A stretch of 64,000 nucleotides of DNA from Rikenellaceae bacterium (GTDB taxonomy: Bacteria > Bacteroidota > Bacteroidia > Bacteroidales > Rikenellaceae). The notes beneath the pieces were generated by a model. It made no database searches. It had not been told where the DNA came from and worked only from the letters and a program-made list of their open reading frames with translations. The position numbers were made by a program, and so were the translations under genes. Positions 1-8,676 of this stretch are shown here, piece after piece (within the stretch, counting starts at the first letter, position 1; the number at the start of each line of letters is the position of its first letter). The DNA lies in the NCBI GenBank assembly GCA_020860245.1, contig JAJBUQ010000008.1, forward strand, positions 146,919 through 210,918, read 5' to 3'.

Positions 1-664
1 GAACGGTTCCGAGCTCGGCACACCAGTTCACCATAGTATCCGCGCGGTAAGCGAGACGGTAGTTCTGCAATACCTCCTCTTTTGCCTGCTCGTCCATACT
101 ATTCCATTCTTCGGCGGTAAACGACATATTTTTGGTATTGGCAGCGTTAACACCGTCAGTTCCGGATCGTTCAAAATTTGCGATAAGATTCTCTATCGGC
201 ACAGCGCGATTTACCGTCTTATCGTAATAATGATTATACATCTGGATGAAGGCCCACTGTGTCCATTTATAATAAACCGGATCGCAAGTCCGGATTTCAC
301 GATCCCAATCGTATGAGAATCCTATTTTATCGAGCTGTTCGCGGTATCGAGCAATGTTCTGTTCCGTTGTGATAGCGGGGTGTTGTCCTGTCTGTATAGC
401 GTACTGCTCTGCCGGCAGTCCGAAGGCATCGTAACCCATCGGATGAAGGACGTTGAACCCTTTAAGCCTTTTATAACGGCTGTAAATGTCCGAAGCTATA
501 TATCCGAGTGGATGCCCTACGTGAAGGCCTGCTCCCGAAGGATACGGGAACATATCGAGGACGTAAAATTTTGGTTTCGAATGGTCGATCTCAGTTTTAT
601 AAACTTTATCTTCATTCCATTTTTTCTGCCACTTGGTTTCTATTTCTTTAAAGTTATATTCCAT
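1..664 (-). CDS. leuS: Leucyl-tRNA synthetase, N-terminal part (cut by window edge)
   Basis: This gene encodes the class I aminoacyl-tRNA synthetase that charges tRNA-Leu in the cytoplasm. Only the first 221 or so residues lie in the window; the gene runs off the left edge. The start is the ATG whose complement is at 662-664. The translated N-terminus carries the class I signature HVGH at about residues 48-51, inside the LeuRS-typical context [16 protein letters not shown], followed by the LeuRS motif [14 protein letters not shown] at about residue 77. The KMSKS loop and editing domain are outside the window. The gene is transcribed away from the next gene, so it probably has its own promoter in the AT-rich gap 665-880. 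Identity is secure. Confidence 0.95.
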   Translation of the reverse strand, partial: MEYNFKEIETKWQKKWNEDKVYKTEIDHSKPKFYVLDMFPYPSGAGLHVGHPLGYIASDIYSRYKRLKGFNVLHPMGYDAFGLPAEQYAIQTGQHPAITTEQNIARYREQLDKIGFSYDWDREIRTCDPVYYKWTQWAFIQMYNHYYDKTVNRAVPIENLIANFERSGTDGVNAANTKNMSFTAEEWNSMDEQAKEEVLQNYRLAYRADTMVNWCAELGTV

Positions 665-823
665 TGGTTTTATTACTTTTCCGAGTTGATTTGCAAAGTT
701 AATCTTTTTTATATTCATATAAAATTCCATACTTAAGTCAAACCTTACCGGGTGAATTCCGTAATTATATTTTCATAAAATATTGTAATCTTCAAATTAT
801 TACATTATGTAATTGCCAATACA

Positions 824-855
824 TTTGTTTATTATAAAATTATAATGTATTTTTA
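824..855 (+). promoter_or_regulatory. Bacteroidota-type promoter upstream of the lipoprotein gene at 885
   Basis: TTTG at 824-827 and TATTTTTA at 848-855 are 20 bp apart. The -7 box matches TAnnTTTG at seven of eight positions. It would start transcription near 862, giving a short leader to the gene at 885. Confidence 0.5.
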
Positions 856-884
856 TATGACTAAATCATAAAATATTTCAAACT

Positions 885-1448
885 ATGAAGAAACCATTTT
901 TATTTTTCGCAGCTATATGCTGTTTAGTCACAGGATGCACAAAGGAGTCGGCTGAAGAAGCCGTTACTGAAGAAGTTTCGGCTGCTGCCAACAGGGCTTT
1001 GGGCTCAATACCTTTAATTTGCGGTGTCGATCTGTTTAATTTATCCGGAACCGGTACACAGGAATGGTCGATAAACAGCATTACTTTCAACGGAGTTAAT
1101 GAAAGCGGTAATTCAGTCACAAGAACATTGACCGCGGGTACCGCAGGATTTACGAGCACGGGAAATACCATCGGCACGAGTACAATATATAACAACAGTT
1201 CGTTCACATGGGGAATTTATCAATTAAATTCGGTTGAGGTTGATTTTCAGTCTCTGAAATTTAATGTTCCGGCGGCTACCGAACATTATACTTTTATCCA
1301 TATCGAAGATTATCCGGGAGACTACGGAGCTGTATTATTCACCAGCATCACCGATAAATTAAATCAACGGTTCAGTTTGGAGGTACAAACTCCGGATGCT
1401 ATCGACCTTCAACAGGTTCAAGTGGTGATTAAACTCGAATCATTATAG
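885..1448 (+). CDS. Small lipoprotein of unknown function
   Basis: The 187-residue product begins with a lipoprotein signal peptide: MKK, a hydrophobic stretch and the lipobox LVTGC with Cys at residue 18. It should therefore be lipid-anchored in the envelope. The mature part is rich in Ser, Thr, Asn and beta-branched residues, as in small beta-sandwich surface proteins. I recognise no named family. Its plan (a line like WSINSITFNG near the start and a line like FSLEVQTPDAIDL before a closing beta strand) weakly recalls the repeat unit of the two lipoproteins at 56386-59060, so it may be a single-repeat member of that group; this is inference. It stands alone, with a promoter upstream and a hairpin terminator downstream. 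Confidence 0.75.
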   Translation: MKKPFLFFAAICCLVTGCTKESAEEAVTEEVSAAANRALGSIPLICGVDLFNLSGTGTQEWSINSITFNGVNESGNSVTRTLTAGTAGFTSTGNTIGTSTIYNNSSFTWGIYQLNSVEVDFQSLKFNVPAATEHYTFIHIEDYPGDYGAVLFTSITDKLNQRFSLEVQTPDAIDLQQVQVVIKLESL

Positions 1449-1467
1449 TTATCTATTGTATTATAAA

Positions 1468-1508
1468 AAATAGCGAGTTGCATAATAGCTTCTCGCTATT
1501 TTATTTTT
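1468..1508 (+). terminator. Rho-independent terminator
   Basis: The stem AAATAGCGAG (1468-1477) pairs perfectly with CTCGCTATTT (1492-1501) around a 14-nt loop and is followed by a T-rich run. It closes the lipoprotein gene at 885-1448. Confidence 0.75.
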
Positions 1509-1629
1509 CTGCTCATTCATTCGCTCAGTAGATCGTTTTTATATCTCTTAAGAACACATTTGTTTAGTATTAATATATGTGGCTCTTAATTTGCGGTTAC
1601 AGCGGTAAATAATCCGTAAATCGAATAAT

Positions 1630-2211
1630 ATGAAACCAAACATCACGGGTTCCAAAACGGAACAGAATCTTCTGAAGGCATTCGCCGGAGAGTCTCAGGC
1701 AAGAGGACGCTACACCTTTTTCGCCAAGCAGACTAAGAAGGAGGGGTATGAAGAGATAGCTAAATATTTTGCCAAGACCGCTATTAACGAAGAAGAACAC
1801 AGCAAGATCTTCTTCAAATATCTCGAACGCAATGGGCTTTTAGAGATAACGGCGGCATATCCTGCGGGAGTGATCGGAAGCACTCTCGATAACCTCAAGC
1901 ACGCTGCGGAGAGCGAATACGACGAGTGGTACAATATTTATCCATACTTCGCACAAGTCGCAAAGGAGGAGGGATTCGACGAGATCGCAAGAACCTTTAA
2001 CATGATAGTAGAAGTAGAGAGGCACCACGAGAACCGTTATACGAATCTTTTCGAATTGCTGGGACAAGACCGTATTTTCAATAAAGAAGAAAAAATAGTT
2101 TGGGAATGTATGAAATGCGGTTATCACTGCGAATTTACGCATCCTCCGGGAATGTGTCCGATCTGCAAGCATCCGACAGCTTACTTCGAAGTATTCAACG
2201 ACGCATATTAA
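1630..2211 (+). CDS. rbr: Rubrerythrin
   Basis: Rubrerythrin is a cytoplasmic non-haem iron protein that reduces hydrogen peroxide in anaerobes. The 193-residue product has the usual length and two-domain order. The ferritin-like diiron domain shows Glu21, the ExxH pair at 54-57 (EEEH), Glu94 and the second ExxH near 130-133 (ERHH). The C-terminal rubredoxin-like domain has CxxC pairs at 160/163 and 176/179 that bind one iron. No Shine-Dalgarno sequence is visible, which is normal for this phylum. The gene is monocistronic, with a strong hairpin terminator right behind it. It is likely induced by oxidative stress, although no operator can be recognised. Identity is secure. Confidence 0.97.
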   Translation: MKPNITGSKTEQNLLKAFAGESQARGRYTFFAKQTKKEGYEEIAKYFAKTAINEEEHSKIFFKYLERNGLLEITAAYPAGVIGSTLDNLKHAAESEYDEWYNIYPYFAQVAKEEGFDEIARTFNMIVEVERHHENRYTNLFELLGQDRIFNKEEKIVWECMKCGYHCEFTHPPGMCPICKHPTAYFEVFNDAY

Positions 2212-2215
2212 AAAT

Positions 2216-2246
2216 AAAAACGGAGACTTTAAAGTCTCCGTTTTCT
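2216..2246 (+). terminator. Rho-independent terminator
   Basis: CGGAGACTTT (2221-2230) is directly followed by its reverse complement AAAGTCTCCG (2231-2240), flanked by A and T runs. It ends rubrerythrin transcription. The symmetry means it may also stop the tRNA-Glu transcript arriving from the other side. Confidence 0.9.
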
Positions 2247-2250
2247 TAAG

Positions 2251-2322
2251 TAGCCCATAGGGGAGTCGAACCCCTCTTTCAAGAATGAAAATCTTGCGTC
2301 CTAACCGATAGACGAATGGGCC
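2251..2322 (-). tRNA. tRNA-Glu (anticodon UUC)
   Basis: The minus strand folds into a 72-nt cloverleaf. The anticodon stem is CAAGA/TCTTG with loop TTTTCAT, which gives anticodon UUC. The T arm is AGGGG TTCGACT CCCCT. The acceptor stem is GGCCCAT/ATGGGCT with a G-U first pair and discriminator A. CCA is not encoded. A perfect promoter lies just upstream. Confidence 0.95.
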
Positions 2323-2356
2323 GTATTGCCCTTAACTCGCGCTACTTTTCGAGGTG

Positions 2357-2387
2357 CAAAGATAAGGACAAAATAATATAATCCAAA
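2357..2387 (-). promoter_or_regulatory. Consensus promoter of tRNA-Glu
   Basis: Read on the minus strand this is TTTG (2387-2384), 19 bp, TATCTTTG (2364-2357). Both boxes match the Bacteroidota primary-sigma consensus exactly. The -7 box lies 35 bp before the mature tRNA 5' end. Confidence 0.85.
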
Positions 2388-2412
2388 TTTTTTAGAAAAT
2401 ATTTTGTTTTGT

Positions 2413-3114
2413 TTACTTCAGTTCGAAATAAACTGTCACGTTGGAATCCAATATAATATCCTGAAATTCGATCTGAGGAAGTGACGCGTCTACGAAGTCT
2501 TCGTAGACAACCGCACTCCTCAACATTACAGTATTGGACGTAGAACCGAAATACATTCTCTCGTTATCGAGAATATAAATGGCCTTACCTATATCCTGTC
2601 CCAAGGCCTGGGCAAGAGCCTGGGCCTTCTCTCTCGCATTCCATACCGCCTGCACTTTAGACTCGAGCTTATATTCGAGGATATCGCTGTGCTCCGCCCT
2701 CGATATTCCTGCATTCGCAAGACCTATATCGTCCAGTGCGGAGAAGACGTCCGTAACGGTTTTTGCGTCGTCAACCACAAGCTCGTACTCTTTGGACTGC
2801 CTTACATCTTGCCTTTTAAGAATATACTTCTTGTAACTGCTCGACAAATCCCTGACAGTGAGTTGTTTGGATACATCTATTCCTATTCTCTGAAGCGCGG
2901 TAAACATCCTTTTTTCCAGATCGGCAAGTGATGTGCGTCCCTTAGTATCGTTCTCGTCGATAGTGAAGTTTATATATATACGGTTCGGAGTCACCCTCGA
3001 CTGGTTGTATCCGTTTACACTGATATAATTCTGATCGATAAAATTCTTCTCCTGCGCTATACTCGCAGATACGGTAATCGCTGCGAATATGACTACTGCA
3101 ATTAATTTTTTCAT
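2413..3114 (-). CDS. SIMPL domain protein (DUF541), exported
   Basis: The 233-residue product starts with a Sec signal peptide (MKKLIAVVIFAAITVSASIA, then QEK). The rest matches the SIMPL/DUF541 family (oxidative-stress protein BP26/YggE type): an early N-V-T-P-like segment on changing sign (SRVTPNRIYINFTIDE), a central helical part and a late segment with KAQALAQALGQDIGKAIYI, the family's typical K-A-x-x-L-A-x-x-L-G pattern. These are periplasmic proteins of poorly defined function that may form channels or oligomers. It reads in the same direction as the lipoprotein at 3186, 71 bp away, so the two may be cotranscribed. No cysteine lipobox is present. Confidence 0.85.
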   Translation of the reverse strand: MKKLIAVVIFAAITVSASIAQEKNFIDQNYISVNGYNQSRVTPNRIYINFTIDENDTKGRTSLADLEKRMFTALQRIGIDVSKQLTVRDLSSSYKKYILKRQDVRQSKEYELVVDDAKTVTDVFSALDDIGLANAGISRAEHSDILEYKLESKVQAVWNAREKAQALAQALGQDIGKAIYILDNERMYFGSTSNTVMLRSAVVYEDFVDASLPQIEFQDIILDSNVTVYFELK

Positions 3115-3185
3115 AAGCCCTTAGATTAAGGTTAATAATTTACGGTATAACGATTATCGGACGGATATGTTGTCTTTATACGGAA

Positions 3186-3872
3186 TTAAAGGTAAGTTTT
3201 TTTAAAAATAACAGCGTCTCCGTCCTCCGTGCCTACCAGCATATCGTTGGTCCGGTCGAATGTAAGTTGTTTTTTAGCCGAATAATCCGCGGTATTGAAC
3301 CGCTCATAGATCAGAACTATTTCGTTATCCGATATACGCCCCCACCGTCCCGTGTAAACATCCGCATCGCCATCCATATCCATCTCGTAAATGAACTGGA
3401 TAAATTCGTAGCTGCCTGTAAGACGGAGATTGGATTTAAGACGGTTCATCTGAGAGTCGTATACTCCGGGAATAAGGATTTCAAAATCGCACTTATTACT
3501 CCGGTCAAAGCCTATCAGCGAGTCTATCCGGACGGTATACGGCAGACCCTCTCCGTTTTCGAGCAGACTCCCGGCCACGCTCCCAATAAATTGTACATAA
3601 ATATATTCACCCTGATAGGGATCCATAGAGGTATAGTCTCTCTCTGCACGAAGGTAATCTCCTTCCATTGCTACGGAGAGGGTAAACCCTGTCGCACAGT
3701 CTCTCAGTACAGGCGCATCGGCATAATACATGAACATACCGGAGAAGAAGAAGACGGTATCCGCGGAATAATCGGTTTTATCCGCGCTCTTGTTACTGCG
3801 TCCGCAGGATGTCCCCAAGATAGCGAAGACAGTGGTTAAAATTAACGACGTCAAATAAAGATTTCTATTCAT
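3186..3872 (-). CDS. NlpE-like lipoprotein (tentative)
   Basis: The product (228 residues from the ATG at 3872) has a lipoprotein signal with lipobox ILGTSC. The mature part starts with FFFSGMFMYYADAPVLRDCATG, which is close to the NlpE C-terminal OB-fold pattern in which an ADA segment is followed by a D-C-x-T-G turn; a later block, TGRWGRISDNEIVLIYE, looks like the beta strands of an NlpE or lipocalin-like barrel. NlpE proteins sit in the outer membrane and sense envelope or copper stress. The NlpE assignment is inference from these motifs. An in-frame ATG lies nine codons further upstream, but the chosen start gives a normal signal peptide. The start overlaps the end of the upstream DUF2007 gene by 8 bp, so the two are translationally linked. 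Confidence 0.6.
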   Translation of the reverse strand: MNRNLYLTSLILTTVFAILGTSCGRSNKSADKTDYSADTVFFFSGMFMYYADAPVLRDCATGFTLSVAMEGDYLRAERDYTSMDPYQGEYIYVQFIGSVAGSLLENGEGLPYTVRIDSLIGFDRSNKCDFEILIPGVYDSQMNRLKSNLRLTGSYEFIQFIYEMDMDGDADVYTGRWGRISDNEIVLIYERFNTADYSAKKQLTFDRTNDMLVGTEDGDAVIFKKTYL

Positions 3873-4125
3873 CGGCTTCGTTATTAATACCTTCGTCAAA
3901 CTCCTGCGTATCGAATTTGGACGACAGCACCTCGCGCGCTCTGGACTCGTCTTCCGACGGAACTTGTAGTTCGATAAATATATCGCCTCCGAACGGCATT
4001 ATCTCGGTCGCGATATCCCCTGTTAGATAGACGTGAATACCGTTCGTCTCCAATATGGATTTATACATATTAGCCTCCTGTGGGGAGTACAGTTTCATAA
4101 TGGTCACAAATTCGTCCCTTTTCAT
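3865..4125 (-). CDS. DUF2007-type putative signal-transducing protein
   Basis: This small 86-residue cytoplasmic protein has no signal peptide or membrane segment. It matches the DUF2007 family in length and order: a start like FVTIMKLYSPQEANMYKSIL, a strand-turn around NGIHVYLTGD and a middle strand FIELQVPSEDESRAREVL. This ferredoxin-like fold resembles PII/ACT modules, and some members carry a zinc ribbon that is missing here. The biochemical role of the family is not established. It overlaps the next lipoprotein gene by 8 bp, suggesting an operon of DUF2007, the NlpE-like protein and possibly the SIMPL protein. Confidence 0.75.
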   Translation of the reverse strand: MKRDEFVTIMKLYSPQEANMYKSILETNGIHVYLTGDIATEIMPFGGDIFIELQVPSEDESRAREVLSSKFDTQEFDEGINNEADE

Positions 4126-4304
4126 GGCTGAAATCTTATAATTAGTAATTCCCTTTCAGGAAGCGGATTCTCCGCTTAGTGTAAATTTAAACAATTAACG
4201 GGAACCGTCATAATCTTTCTGTATCAAATTTCAGGCTAAAATATTATTAAAAATATTTAAATAGTATATTTATAATGATTGACTGAACTAAAACTTAAAA
4301 TAAA

Positions 4305-6479
4305 ATGAATTTTAAATTCGGCACAAAAAAAATCAAACTTTTTGCCACGGTAATTTTATCATTATTCGTCGTGCAGGCTTTGTCTGCCAAGAGCGGTGAA
4401 GAAATGTCTGCCTATCTTTTTTCTTACTTTACAGGGGGAAGCGGCGAACAAATAAGGTTCGCGGTCAGCGCTGACGGTTACGAATGGTTTGCGCTTAATA
4501 ATAACGAACCAATATTGAATTCTGCGGAGATAAGCACCTCCGGAGGGGTAAGGGACCCTCATATTCTCCGGGGACATGACGGCAAGACATTCTACATGGT
4601 AGTTACCGACATGAACACCAGTAAGAACGGATGGACTCCGAATACGGCGATGGTATTGCTAAAATCCGATAATCTTATAGATTGGACACATTCTGTAATC
4701 GACATTCCCACGCAATATCCGGAATATAAAGAGATGGGTAATATATGGGCTCCGCAAACAATTTATGACAAAGACGCGGACAAATATATGGTTTATTGGT
4801 CTATGACCGACGGCAAGACCGAAGCGGTATTCTATTATGCCTATGCGAACGACGATTTCACGGCATTCGAAGATCCCCCGAACTATTTGTTCGGCAACCC
4901 TAACGGTAAGTCTGCCATTGACGCTGACATTATCGAGAAGGACGGACAATACCACCTGTTCTTTAAGACCGAGGGGGAGAACAAGAAGGGAATAATGAAG
5001 GCGGTATCCGATAAACTTACCTCAGGTTATGTGATGGTCGATAAGTATCTTAATCCTACCGACAAAGCTGTCGAGGGATCGTGCGTCTTCCTACTCATCG
5101 GCTCGGAAGAGTGGATATTAATGTACGATGTTTACAGGGATCGCGAATTCCAATTCACAAAGAGCCGCGACCTTCTGAATTTCTCCGTAATAGACGACGA
5201 AATTAAGATGGATTTCAGACCGCGCCATGGAACGGTTATGCAGATCACTTCGGACGAGGCTCGCAGGGTTATCGATAAATGGGGTATAAACGGAAGTCCG
5301 GCTATTTACGGATTCGGTTCGGATAAGGTGAAGAAAATAAATCTGGAGATAGATCAGGCGGGCGGTAATGTAAGGATTCCTGTGAGATACGGAACAAATC
5401 TTAAAAAATTCAATCCTGAGCCCATCGTTCTTCCTGGATATACCGTTATACCCACCAAAGCACAGAATTTTACAAACGGAGCGATTGATTACACCGTATC
5501 GACTCCGGACGGTAAATCAAAGACATATTCCGTAGACGCGTATGTTGCGAATAATCCGATTCTCGAAGGATATTACGCCGACCCTGAAATTCTTTACTCT
5601 GAAAAAACCGGCAGATTCTACCTTTATCCGACAAGCGACGGTTATCACGAATGGTCGGGAAATTATTTCAAGGTATTCTCTTCGGACAATCTCGTTGAAT
5701 GGACGGACGAAGGTATCATTATCGACCTTCCGAGTGATGTATCGTGGGCTGACCGGAATGCCTGGGCTCCATGTATAATCGAGAAAAAAATCGACGGGGA
5801 ATATAAATATTTTTATTATTACACCGCTGCACAGAAGATTGGCGTAGCGGTCGCTGATTCACCGACCGGGCCGTTCGTGGATTCTGGCAGGCCTATCGTA
5901 GGAACTAAGCCGGAAGGAATCAACCGAGGCCAGGAGATCGATCCGGACGTATTTACCGATCCGGAGACCGGCAAGAGCTATCTGTATTGGGGCAACGGTT
6001 ATCTTGCGGTAGTCGAGCTTAACGACGACATGGTTTCATATAAAGAGGGATCTTTAAAAATTATTACACCTCCGAGCACGTTCCGTGAAGGAGCTTATGT
6101 GATTTACCGGAACGGAATTTACTACATGATGTGGTCGGAGAACGACACGAGGGATGAAAATTACCGGGTACGCTATGCAACAATGGATTCACCGACCGGT
6201 CCGCTCAATATACCTGAGAATAACCTTATATTATCCAAAGTTCCCGAACAGGGAATCTACGGCACCGGCCATCATTCTGTAATACAGATCCCTGGCAGAG
6301 ACGAGTGGTACATTGTTTATCATAGATTTAACAGACCGCAAGGTATTAATATGGGACGTTCGGCAGGCTACCACAGGGAGGTGTGCATCGATAAACTGGA
6401 GTTCGGGGAGAACGGAGAGATTCTCCCGGTAATTCCTACGCTCGAAGGGATTGAGCCTGTAAGATTACAGAAAAAATAG
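4305..6479 (+). CDS. Two-domain glycoside hydrolase family 43 protein
   Basis: The 724-residue exported protein is predicted to cleave alpha-L-arabinofuranosides or beta-xylosides. It has a signal peptide (cleavage near ALSA-KS). A first GH43 five-bladed propeller covers about residues 35-330, with the base Asp in GVRDPHIL, the pKa-setting Asp in AIDADII and the acid Glu in VEGSCVFL. A short beta domain of about 80 residues follows. A second GH43 propeller (about 420-720) has ADPEILY, EIDPDVFTD and REGAYVIY, so all three catalytic acids are present in both copies. It stands alone, with no SusC/SusD pair next to it. A strong terminator follows. The exact substrate cannot be read from the sequence; arabinan or arabinoxylan side chains are the best guess. 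Confidence 0.9.
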   Translation: MNFKFGTKKIKLFATVILSLFVVQALSAKSGEEMSAYLFSYFTGGSGEQIRFAVSADGYEWFALNNNEPILNSAEISTSGGVRDPHILRGHDGKTFYMVVTDMNTSKNGWTPNTAMVLLKSDNLIDWTHSVIDIPTQYPEYKEMGNIWAPQTIYDKDADKYMVYWSMTDGKTEAVFYYAYANDDFTAFEDPPNYLFGNPNGKSAIDADIIEKDGQYHLFFKTEGENKKGIMKAVSDKLTSGYVMVDKYLNPTDKAVEGSCVFLLIGSEEWILMYDVYRDREFQFTKSRDLLNFSVIDDEIKMDFRPRHGTVMQITSDEARRVIDKWGINGSPAIYGFGSDKVKKINLEIDQAGGNVRIPVRYGTNLKKFNPEPIVLPGYTVIPTKAQNFTNGAIDYTVSTPDGKSKTYSVDAYVANNPILEGYYADPEILYSEKTGRFYLYPTSDGYHEWSGNYFKVFSSDNLVEWTDEGIIIDLPSDVSWADRNAWAPCIIEKKIDGEYKYFYYYTAAQKIGVAVADSPTGPFVDSGRPIVGTKPEGINRGQEIDPDVFTDPETGKSYLYWGNGYLAVVELNDDMVSYKEGSLKIITPPSTFREGAYVIYRNGIYYMMWSENDTRDENYRVRYATMDSPTGPLNIPENNLILSKVPEQGIYGTGHHSVIQIPGRDEWYIVYHRFNRPQGINMGRSAGYHREVCIDKLEFGENGEILPVIPTLEGIEPVRLQKK

Positions 6480-6495
6480 GATGCAAATTTTAAAT

Positions 6496-6532
6496 AAAAA
6501 GTCTGTATACCTGAGGTATACAGACTTTTTAT
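6496..6532 (+). terminator. Rho-independent terminator (bidirectional)
   Basis: GTCTGTATACC (6501-6511) and GGTATACAGAC (6515-6525) form an 11-bp stem with a 3-nt loop, flanked by A5 and T5. It serves the GH43 gene and, from the other side, the lipoprotein gene at 6590. Confidence 0.9.
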
Positions 6533-6589
6533 TTTCGGGTAATTCACGGGATACGGGATAAGGAATGGATATTCCGTCTGAATGCCGAT

Positions 6590-7516
6590 TCACTTATCCG
6601 ACACGGAGAACGATATTGCTCCGCGTATCTCCGTAGAAGATTCTCCTAAATGTCCGGCCTGTTCATTCTGGGCAGTATAAACCTTTATAAAATCCACACC
6701 TTCCAGTTTCACTCTGTTACCTTCGCCGTCAATAGCATCCGAGATATCGAATTTATTGGAGTTGCCGGTATCTTCGTCTCCGTTCACAACTGTCGTGTAA
6801 TCCCCGGAATAATTATCCGCATATCCTTTACCGGCAGCAGCAAGATAATAAGAGCCATTTTCATAGGCGTCTACCAGATTCTCCAGAAGAGTCCCTGAGA
6901 ACATCAATTCCTCCGGATCACCACTTATGAACTTCGGCCAGAAGCTCTGAGAGTGGAAGCTCTCGAGGTTCTCGGTATTTATATATCCTGAACCTCCGGC
7001 ATTGTCTTCCCAATATATATTCTCCGCAGTATCGGTTTGTGTCGGTTTTCTGTAGGTGATTTGATAGTTTTTCACTGCATCCTCGTGATTCTCTCCTGCG
7101 AGTTCGTACCATTCGTCATCCGCAATTCCATTACCGTTCGCATCGAACGAGACCATAACTATTCCGGGTTCCGAGCTTCCGTTGAACGCATTACCCTTTA
7201 TTGCAAAATCATAACCGTCCTGATTGAGCACGGTATGATCGAATCTAAAAATTATATAGCCGCCGAAGCCGCCGAGCGAGACCAATCCTTCTCCGCCTAT
7301 AATGGAATTTGCTGCCTCCTGAGTCCCTGAGGCGGTATTAATAAATTGTCCGGGAGCAGGACGGTACTCTATTATTTCCGATATCCATTTGGAAGAATCG
7401 TACCCCTCTCCGCCGTCGATAGGGTCCTCTTCGTAAACATCGTCGGACTTATCGCACGAGGCGAACAGGATTGCAAACAATATGAAAACAAGATTAACTC
7501 TCTTTAAATTAAACAT
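6590..7516 (-). CDS. Surface lipoprotein of the Bacteroides cell-surface protein type
   Basis: The 308-residue product has a lipoprotein signal peptide with lipobox LFASC (Cys 21), followed by an acidic linker (DKSDDVYEEDP) that often marks surface-exposed Bacteroidota lipoproteins. The mature part contains FGGYIIFRFDH, the EPGIVMVSFDANGNGIADDEWYELAG block with a calcium-like DxNxNGxxDD turn, and a closing IKVYTAQN segment. This layout is shared with proteins often simply called cell surface protein, some of which sit next to B12-uptake or DUF5074 genes in Bacteroides. No such neighbour is present here. Function is unknown; a carbohydrate- or ligand-binding jelly roll is plausible inference. 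It converges on the GH43 gene and shares its terminator. Confidence 0.7.
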   Translation of the reverse strand: MFNLKRVNLVFILFAILFASCDKSDDVYEEDPIDGGEGYDSSKWISEIIEYRPAPGQFINTASGTQEAANSIIGGEGLVSLGGFGGYIIFRFDHTVLNQDGYDFAIKGNAFNGSSEPGIVMVSFDANGNGIADDEWYELAGENHEDAVKNYQITYRKPTQTDTAENIYWEDNAGGSGYINTENLESFHSQSFWPKFISGDPEELMFSGTLLENLVDAYENGSYYLAAAGKGYADNYSGDYTTVVNGDEDTGNSNKFDISDAIDGEGNRVKLEGVDFIKVYTAQNEQAGHLGESSTEIRGAISFSVSDK

Positions 7517-7632
7517 ATAACTATTAATAAATTAATAAAATCAGCAGTAAATTCCACAATAGTTTGCTTTACTACCGCTGCGCAAAATTAATACAATAAG
7601 CGGAATATCCGGAAATTTCATTTATATATAAC

Positions 7633-7664
7633 AAAAAAGCAGTCCTTTGTAGGACTGCTTTTTT
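7633..7664 (-). terminator. Rho-independent terminator of rpoD
   Basis: AAAAAAGCAGTCCT (7633-7646) and AGGACTGCTTTTTT (7651-7664) form a perfect 14-bp stem with loop TTGT. It lies 17 bp past the rpoD stop codon. Confidence 0.9.
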
Positions 7665-7680
7665 CCGGAGATTGCGATGA

Positions 7681-8541
7681 TTATCCGAGATATGTCTTAA
7701 GCAATTTGCTTCTGGTACTGTGTCTGAGCCGGCGGATAGCCTTCTCTTTGATCTGCCGGACGCGTTCGCGCGTTAGGTTGAATTTTTCGCCTATCTCTTC
7801 GAGAGTCATCTCGGAACATCCTATTCCGAAGAAGTATCTGATAATATCGCGCTCCCTGTCGGTAAGGGTAGAGAGGGCGCGTTCCACTTCGGTGGAGAGA
7901 GATTCGTTTATAAGTCCTCTGTCCGCGTTCGGAGAATCGTTGTTCACCAGCACGTCGAGCAGGCTGTTGTCTTCGCTGTCGGCGAACGGAGCATCTACGG
8001 AGACATGGCGTCCGGACACCCTCAGCGTGTCTGCGATTTTTTCCTTCGGAAGATCGAGCTCCTTCGCGAGTTCCTCAAGCGACGGAGTACGTTCGTATTC
8101 CTGTTCGAATCTCGCAAACGCTTTATTTATCTTATTCAGAGAACCTACCTGATTCAACGGAAGACGTACGATGCGGGACTGCTCGGCAAGAGCCTGAAGT
8201 ATCGACTGGCGGATCCACCACACCGCGTAAGAGATAAATTTAAATCCGCGGGTTTCGTCAAATTTCTCGGCAGCTTTAATAAGGCCTAAGTTGCCTTCGT
8301 TGATAAGATCCGGAAGGCTCAATCCCTGATTCTGGTATTGTTTTGCAACCGACACGACAAACCTGAGGTTGGCACGGGTAAGTTTTTCGAGAGCTTCCTG
8401 ATCCCCTTTTTTGATTCTTTGGGCTAATTCTACCTCCTCCTCGACCGTAATAAGCTCCTCCTTACCTATCTCCTGAAGATATTTATCGAGGGATGCACTC
8501 TCACGGTTAGTGATGGATTTAGTAATTTTTAATTGTCTCAT
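7681..8541 (-). CDS. rpoD: Primary RNA polymerase sigma factor (RpoD/SigA)
   Basis: The 286-residue protein directs RNA polymerase to housekeeping promoters. It has the short form found in Bacteroidota, without the large region-1.1 and non-conserved insert of proteobacterial sigma-70. Region 1.2 is at the N-terminus ([12 protein letters not shown]), region 2 carries the -10 recognition helix ([16 protein letters not shown], about residues 99-114), region 3 follows, and region 4.2 has the helix-turn-helix [20 protein letters not shown] (about residues 244-263). This is the factor that recognises the TTTG/TAnnTTTG boxes described elsewhere in this annotation. It is monocistronic with its own terminator. 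The downstream neighbour on the same strand is unrelated. Identity is secure. Confidence 0.97.
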   Translation of the reverse strand: MRQLKITKSITNRESASLDKYLQEIGKEELITVEEEVELAQRIKKGDQEALEKLTRANLRFVVSVAKQYQNQGLSLPDLINEGNLGLIKAAEKFDETRGFKFISYAVWWIRQSILQALAEQSRIVRLPLNQVGSLNKINKAFARFEQEYERTPSLEELAKELDLPKEKIADTLRVSGRHVSVDAPFADSEDNSLLDVLVNNDSPNADRGLINESLSTEVERALSTLTDRERDIIRYFFGIGCSEMTLEEIGEKFNLTRERVRQIKEKAIRRLRHSTRSKLLKTYLG

Positions 8542-8676
8542 TATATATTTAAAGTATTTTAAGGTTTCACTGGTAATGAATTCTTTTTCAAAAATTCTGC
8601 CTTTTTCGGTCTGTTCCCGTATCCGATCCGCAAGAACCCATTACCAAATGAATCGGCCTATGGCTTCCGGTCGGTT

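Noticed and set aside
380-736. 118-residue plus-strand frame at the left edge
   Set aside because: It overlaps the conserved leuS N-terminus on the other strand and runs into AT-rich non-coding DNA.
3267-3839. 190-residue plus-strand open frame
   Set aside because: It lies opposite the NlpE-like lipoprotein gene, which has a proper signal peptide and operon context. The opposing frame has no domain or signal.
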